Shown: positions 58,620 through 64,000 of the stretch, piece after piece | Position numbering within the stretch: position 1 is the first letter of the stretch | Layout: each line of letters begins with the position of its first letter | Source of the DNA: Thalassia testudinum | Taxonomy: Eukaryota > Streptophyta > Magnoliopsida > Alismatales > Hydrocharitaceae | Assembly (NCBI GenBank): GCA_037157565.1 | Contig: JAZHRO010000055.1 | Span: forward strand, 41,881,001-41,945,000 | Length of the DNA: 64,000 nucleotides | Direction of reading: 5' to 3' | Notes under the pieces: model-generated | What the model was told of the DNA's origin: nothing | Database searches by the model: none | The model's input: only the letters and a program-made list of their open reading frames with translations | Made by a program: the position numbers and the translations under genes

Positions 58620-61582
58620 TAATGTAAGGGTCTTTAGTGATGGATTTAAGCGTCACTAAAGACCCTGAACGTGGCCATAGCTCGCGCTCACGTGCCGCTC
58701 TCTCCTCTTCCTTTGTTTCAATGCATAATCACTTCCAGACAACCTCAGTTGTTCGATCGCGAGATTGGATGGCTTAAGATCATCTGCACCTGCTCTACAT
58801 CGCGCGCTTGTGTGTACGATCAGGCGTGTAGCGACGCATTTGATCATGCGTGCATGAATCGCGCCATCTAGGAGTGCCACCTCGTCGTGGGATCCAACGT
58901 CTGCGCTGCATCAAACGGAAAATTTTGCCCACGCCCGCTTTCTCCTTGATTTGAGGTGCTAAGTCATCTCGAACCAACACCTTCAGCTCGTGGAGCGGTG
59001 TCATAACCACTGTGATATCTTCGTGGATTAGCGCGAAGTTGATTTAACCGTTGCACCCTCTTGGCCGTTGGATTAGATCCAATGGCTGAGATCTCACCTC
59101 ACCTAATCCTTCAGAAGCTGAGAAGAGATGTTGCAGCTAGTTTGGGTGGCTGTGATGGCACCACGTGGTCATAGCCATCCATCTTCTGTGTCTTGTAGAT
59201 GGTGCCACAAATGTCGGACTGGATCGATTTTCACGTCATTGGGCTGCGATTGTCAATCTGAACTCATCCATGCGATCGAATTTGTCATCTGATATACGTA
59301 TTTACACCATCTTGGCCCCTTGACCTCAGATCCTTCTCGGACTGCATCTGATGCTATGGAAGTCCAATCAAGGCGATCTTTGAGTTATTGAACTCCGATC
59401 ATCGCCTTGATCAGATCCGTATGATTGGATCTTCAATCCAAGGCCCCGATTAAATGTCACCCTGTCACCTGACCACCAAAGAGTAAATTACTATACACTT
59501 TGACCTAAATGCATGATGATGCATGTTATACAATATTTACAATGTATGATATTTCTACAACACTAATATGCATAAATAGATATTTTAGGCTATTCAGATG
59601 CATTTACATTACACCCCCATATCTATCTTTTGCTAGTCCTTAGCAAAAACTATATGCTATTTATAAAAGAATTAGATCGAATATCTTGAGCAAAAGTTAT
59701 TCTTCAACACAACGAGATTTTTACTAAGGACTTGAACTATAAAGACACAACAACGCCCGAGTGTCTGCCAAAACGCAGATCACCTCAAGCCCTCGCCTTA
59801 TTCAAAGAAAGATCTTTTTCTTCTTTTCTTTTCTTTTTTTTAGATTTTTGAGTTTAGGGCTTCGGAGCAGCTTTCTACAGCCACTCAACCCACCCAAGAC
59901 TCGATGAGAACTCTAAGTTCTAAGCATCTTTTTGTGTGAAATGTGATAGACTCACTGATCGACGATTAGAATGGACTTTGGTTTCTACACCCCTAGGTAA
60001 CCTTGAAAAGAAATTCTGCCTAAAGGTATATCTATTTGACTGATAGCTTTCTCCCTACTTTTATTTTTATGGGGTCAACACAAGAGCGAACCCAGTGTAT
60101 ATCTCCCCGGCTTATTTTACTCCTCTGCTTCTTCCTAAGTGTTTTGGAATTATACATGCATTTCTTGAGCTGGATCTAGACAACCTCCCAATGGGCTGTT
60201 ACCCATGATAACTTGACAACCATACTCGTGCGGTGAAGTGTGGCTTATTTCTTTTTTTCTTTTCTCCTTGTTTATTTTTTTTACTTTTCTTTTTGGATAT
60301 TTTTCTTTTTCTTTTCTTTCTTTAAGTAGGTAACTTCCCTGATCTAAGATTTACCTAAAAGCAGAAGGAAAAGAATAGTCGTGTGGTTGGGCTCTAGAGA
60401 ACCTATCAATGGGTTGTTACCCACGATAACTTGCCAGCTCTACCACCCTAGAAGGTTTATTAGCTACCCAATTTCCATTAAAACCATCGAAAAGCAAGTC
60501 AGTACAAATAGTGTGTAGATGTTTAGACTTAAAGTTCCCTCAAATCAGAGGGCGGGTTGATAAGTCGTGTACTAATCACCCCAGCTTATTTAACCAATTT
60601 GAAATAAATTCAAAATGGCGAGGACTCGATAAACAAATCCACATTTTAGTGGACACCCGAGCTAATTAAGCCCGAAGACTTGAATGGTCTAAATGTTTAG
60701 ATCCTATTGTATTATTCCCTAAAGTTGAAAAATCCTAATGCCCAATTATTCTTTCCTAATTCTTTTTTTTTTATAAAGAGAAAAATAAGAAGAATTTACA
60801 AGAATTCCATAGAGCTAGCAAAATGATTCAAAAATGAATCCACCCCCCCATGCCTAGCTGATGCAATGTCATCATTGAAAATAAAATGCATGAGAAGCAG
60901 GGTAGAATGAAGAAAATATCACATGTATTTCATGATGCTCGGGTTAGCTCTGAGTTAGACTATACAAGTGCTGAGTTTAATGCCAACAGATAGGCGAAAT
61001 CCAGCCAAAGAAGTCACATTAAGGTTAAAGCAACCTTATCGGAGATGGGTTTTGGAATAACACGGTCAACATAAGATTTCAGATGTTGTCTGTTGACCTT
61101 AAAAGAATTACTCGTCTTTGGGTCAGAGATCTCAACGGCTCCGTTGGGAAATATTCAATCGATGATGAATGGATCATCCTACTTTGACCTAAGCTTGCCG
61201 GGAAAGAGCTTAAGTCAAGAATCAAAGAGCCAGACCTTCTGGTTTGACTTAAAGCTCTTGCGGGAAATCAGTTGGTCATAAAGAGCTTTGGTCCCAGCCT
61301 TATAGATCTTACCATTCTTGTACGCATCATTTCTAAGCTCTTCCAGCTCAGATAGTTGGAGCTTCCTGGTCTTTCCGGCTACACTTAGATCAAAGTTGCA
61401 TTTCTTGATCGCTTAGAATGCCCGATGTTCAATCTTTACGAGTAAATGGCACACCTTTCTATATACCAGACAAAATGGTAACATGTCGATAGGCATTTTG
61501 TATGTCGTACGGTAGGCCCAAAGAGCATCCTCAAGCTTTTGAGTCCAATCTTTTTAATCAGGCCTAACCGTCTTTTGCAGGA
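58620..61582 (-). mobile_element. Athila-like Ty3/gypsy fragment, antisense
   Basis: On the - strand an integrase C-terminus (61000-61582) is followed by a long non-coding 3' region with the family-typical features GACATTGCATCAGCTAGGCA then a G-run (60840-60880), and AAACTCAAAAATC (about 59845). LTR-like DNA appears to start at about 59500 or earlier, running towards 58620. The element is cut at 61582 by repeat D copy 1, so gag, protease, RT and RNase H are not in this copy. Confidence 0.72.
61000..61582 (-). pseudogene. Athila-type integrase C-terminal domain
   Basis: Read from 61582: ILQKTVRPD, KDWTQKLEDALWAYRT, then CLVYRKVCHLLVKIEHRAF, NFDLSVAGKTRKLQLSELEE, LRNDAYKNGKIYK, KLFPGKLRSK and FPNGAVEI. 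This order is characteristic of Athila/Tat-lineage integrases, whose C-terminus contacts DNA. There are several stops (after RPD, after HRAF, before LKLFPG) and one frameshift, so it is dead. Confidence 0.88.
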
Positions 61583-62374
61583 TGTTACGACCCGGTTCCC
61601 GGATCTCTACCGGACCCAAGACCGGCTTGCCTCGACTAATCCCAAGACCTAGTCGTCCAACAAGAAATAACCAAAGGCAGGAAAGTAAACCATATTCACA
61701 CATGCAATATAACTAAGCAGAAGAAACATACAAAGCAGTAAAGGAAATAGAACGGTTGTCTCAGTACATACCACCACAATAACAACAACAACGGAAAGCG
61801 GAAAGTAAACAATAGCAGCAGAACAGTAACTAAAAGTCCATTACTTACTACAACAGTAGAGAAAAAGAAAAGGAAGTGCTGAAGAAAACTACGACTGGAC
61901 TCGACTGGGCCCAGCACCTTCCACAACTGAAAACTTGGGCTGCTCAACTCCTGGTCCTGAATAGTGTTATGAAAAGACAGAGTTAGCGGATGCTGAGTAG
62001 AGTGGTATCTAAGTACAAAACAGTAAAAGCAACAAGTTAAATTCTCATTTATATTTATCTGTTTTATATATTTCTGTTTCACACATTTCTCTCAAGCATC
62101 CAGATATTTCTTGATATTGCATGTTCCTCATGGGAACGATCTTGATTGCAGTTCTTTCCGTAGAGTAGAAGGTACATGTGGTGCTTTCCTGGCTAGGAGA
62201 GTCCCCCGTGGTAGTCCTACACCCAGTCAACTACCCCGAGGTCACTGTAAAGATGTAGCGGTGACTACGGCACATGTGATAAGTGCACGGGTAGCTACCC
62301 CGCACTGACACGTAGTTAGTCGTTTCCGCTAGTGAGTATGCCCAAAGTACAGTACGGAACAGTACAAGGTCTTG

Positions 62375-62432
62375 CCCTCTCAGAACAGGGGTCTCGCCCC
62401 TCAGAACCAAACAGGGGTCTCGCCCCTCCACA
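62375..62432. repeat. short tandem repeat AGGGGTCTCGCCCCT in D copy 1
   Basis: Two copies of CAGGGGTCTCGCCCCTC separated by about 10 bases. Each is itself nearly palindromic. Confidence 0.75.
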
Positions 62433-62485
62433 ATCCGCGCACCCTCGTCTGACTACCTCGGTTTGCCCAGAGGGCCTAACAAGTC

Positions 62486-62652
62486 AGTGTAGGGTGGCTA
62501 GCTGAACCCCAGGCCCCATGGGGTGGCTAGCTCTCTCCCTACACTAGTAGCTCGCCTCAGTACCACATACGCGAGGGCCAACAGGAGTCGGTGTAGAGTA
62601 GCCAATCCAAACCCCGGGTCTCAACCCAAGGGAGGCTAGCTCCGCTCTACAC
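62486..62652. repeat. two consecutive stem-loop repeats in D copy 1
   Basis: AGTGTAGGG (62486-62494) pairs with CCCTACACT (62537-62545), with inner GGCTAGC words also opposed. The same arrangement recurs as GTGTAGAG (62591-62598) with CTCTACAC (62645-62652). The two units, about 105 bp apart, share ACCACRTACKCRAGGGCCAA downstream, so this is a tandem duplication of a hairpin-forming unit. Confidence 0.7.
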
Positions 62653-63346
62653 AAAAGGGGACAATCGCTCTCCTTGGTACCACGTACTCAAGGGCCAATA
62701 CACTTTCCGTCTACATTTCAGGCTTCCGTCTATCCACAGGAGCTCTACTTCTAATTCCCCGTAGGGTTCATGCTCATGTTCTCCTCATTTATCCCGATCC
62801 AGATTTCATCTTTCATAATTTGTTTCTCATCTGTATACAGGCAGCTCGTGTTTTCATAGTTCAATTCTTAATATCATGAAACTGGTGTTCTCACAGGTAG
62901 TTTCATTAAACACAAGCAGCTTGTAATTATAATACAGACACTTACTAGAAATTTATCTTAATCACACATGCAAGTGAACCATACAGTACAAACAGGCTCA
63001 TTCATTTCTCTACCCTAGGGTTCATGCCACATACTAGGGTTCCATTCGCATATTTCCACAAGTACATTCTTATTTAAATATTATTGATAGAATTAAACCA
63101 CTCTACCAGGAAACACAGGAGTAATGGAGGCTTGAACTGCAGACCCAAACGTCTCTGCGAGCCCCAAACACACAGAAGGCTAAAACCCTATACCAGGGAG
63201 TACATCACAAAAGGAGAGTTCAGAACAGTGTAAAATAGACTCTAGTACGTAGGGGAACTCGAGAGGAAAGTACAGGTATTTTGTTTGCGTAAAACGAACC
63301 TCGATCGGACCCTAAACAAGTCAAAAGCGTGCCTACTGTTTGAAAT

Positions 63347-63748
63347 CAGACGTCTGGGAATAATCCCAGACGTCTTAAAAGGCGTCAGATCTTACCTTAT
63401 GTTCTTGCGGTATCCTCAAATGTCCAGACCTTCTTTGTGATCATCTGAAGGTAGTTCCATACATCGGACAATGCCTCCGGTCATCTGGACGCACCTCTAG
63501 ACGTTTGGTGATGTGATCAGATGTCCAAAAACGCGTGGAAAAGAGTTCCACACGCCTTCCCAAGGGCCTTTACCTGCGTACGAAATCGCAGATCCAAATT
63601 AGGCCAGACCAACTTCTGCGGTGAGGCCTGCATGGCCGTAACCACAAAAAAGAATGTACCTTACGATATAAGTGCTTTCAGATGTCTGGTCTCAGACCCG
63701 GATGTCCAGCTGCCGCCACGGTCGTCTGGTCGACTCTCCAGACGTCTG
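63347..63748. repeat. CAGACGTCTG palindrome array in D copy 1
   Basis: Perfect copies at 63347-63356 and 63739-63748, with CAGACGTCTT at 63367 and many near copies between them (CAAATGTCCAGA, TAGACGTTTGG, CAGATGTCC, CAGATGTCTGG, GGATGTCCAG). Density is similar to LTR-A and LTR-B, but the flanking sequence is unrelated to them. Confidence 0.78.
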
Positions 63749-64000
63749 ATACTGGAAAAGTACCAGTATCAGCAACTCCTCGCAGCTCGCTCCGCTCACT
63801 CGCCACGCACCGCAGCAGCTCCAGCCGCTGCAGAGGGCCGGGAGGCCACCTCTCCGAGCCCTCTCCTCATCAAACATGCGCCCGCTGTCGGCCGTGCAAG
63901 CTCCGCCGAGCTCCCGAAGGTCCTTCGACCTTCCACGCTCTCTTCCTTCCTCTCTCTCGTTCTCCCTCGCTCGTCCCCTCTCACCGCTCCCGCATAAGAA

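Larger units (their letters stand above)
61583..64000 (+). mobile_element. LTR-like repeat family D, copy 1 (runs off the window)
   Basis: Begins TGTTACGACCCGGTTCCCGG exactly where the Athila integrase frame is broken; the five bases before it (61578-61582, CAGGA) would be the left target duplication. It contains the CATGTGATAAGTGCACGGGTAGCTACC block shared with copy 2 (54410-54460), stem-loop repeats (62486-62652) and a palindrome array (63347-63748), and ends GC- and CT-rich at the window edge. Open frames 63521-63997 and others have no domains. Strand is assigned only from the TG start; an LTR is the best guess. Confidence 0.6.

Noticed and set aside
63521..63997. 158-codon + strand frame at the window end
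   Set aside because: It begins inside the palindrome array and ends in Ser/Pro/Arg low-complexity; more likely LTR or leader DNA of repeat D.

Overview
The window is plant nuclear DNA. The evidence is two plant housekeeping genes with short-exon structure, plus Ty1/copia, Ty3/gypsy, LINE and hAT elements in nested piles. URM1 residues such as the MHLTVEFG start and the DWELCG motif, and a very GC-rich captured UBP22-like exon, suggest a monocot; this is inference and no species is claimed.

Only two host genes are supported. At the left edge (1-458, + strand) are the last two exons of an organelle-type GET3 ATPase (GET3B/C clade). The second is URM1, the ubiquitin-related modifier, on the - strand. 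Its exons 2-4 are compact (24742-25219), but the 23-nt first exon lies at 51821-51843, so intron 1 is about 26.6 kb and holds most of the transposons in the window.

Layout: 459-10639 is intergenic, with degraded repeats, a probable hAT-type MITE (5379-5950) and microsatellites. 10640-18655 is a decayed + strand LINE (ORF1 with two zinc knuckles; ORF2 with endonuclease, reverse transcriptase and zf-RVT) split twice by solo LTRs of one family: LTR-A (11117-12748, +, TSD CCTTC) and LTR-B (16084-17850, -, TSD CCTCT). 18656-24741 is AT-rich with a GC-rich block and an inverted-repeat element with telomere-like sequence at its centre. The URM1 intron then holds, left to right: a second LINE (-), a truncated copia element X (-), and a + strand copia fragment H. 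H is split by a non-autonomous LTR element Z (34703-44403, -). Z contains a hAT-type element P (35766-37746) carrying a UBP22-like first exon, and a copia element Y (37931-43456), itself holding a hAT MITE S (41211-41830). To the right are two more hAT-type elements, Q (with a transposase C-terminal remnant) and R.

Right of URM1 (52030-64000) are two copies of an LTR-like family D, a third member (LTR-C) of the solo-LTR family, and an antisense Athila-like gypsy fragment with an integrase C-terminus.

The most unusual signal is an array of a short palindrome, CAGACGTCTG and one- or two-base variants (bZIP C-box core GACGTC), repeated nearly 20 times immediately upstream of the TATA box in LTR-A and LTR-B. 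It occurs again in the apparently unrelated family D at 63347-63748. LTR-C has the same layout with a different short motif in the same place.
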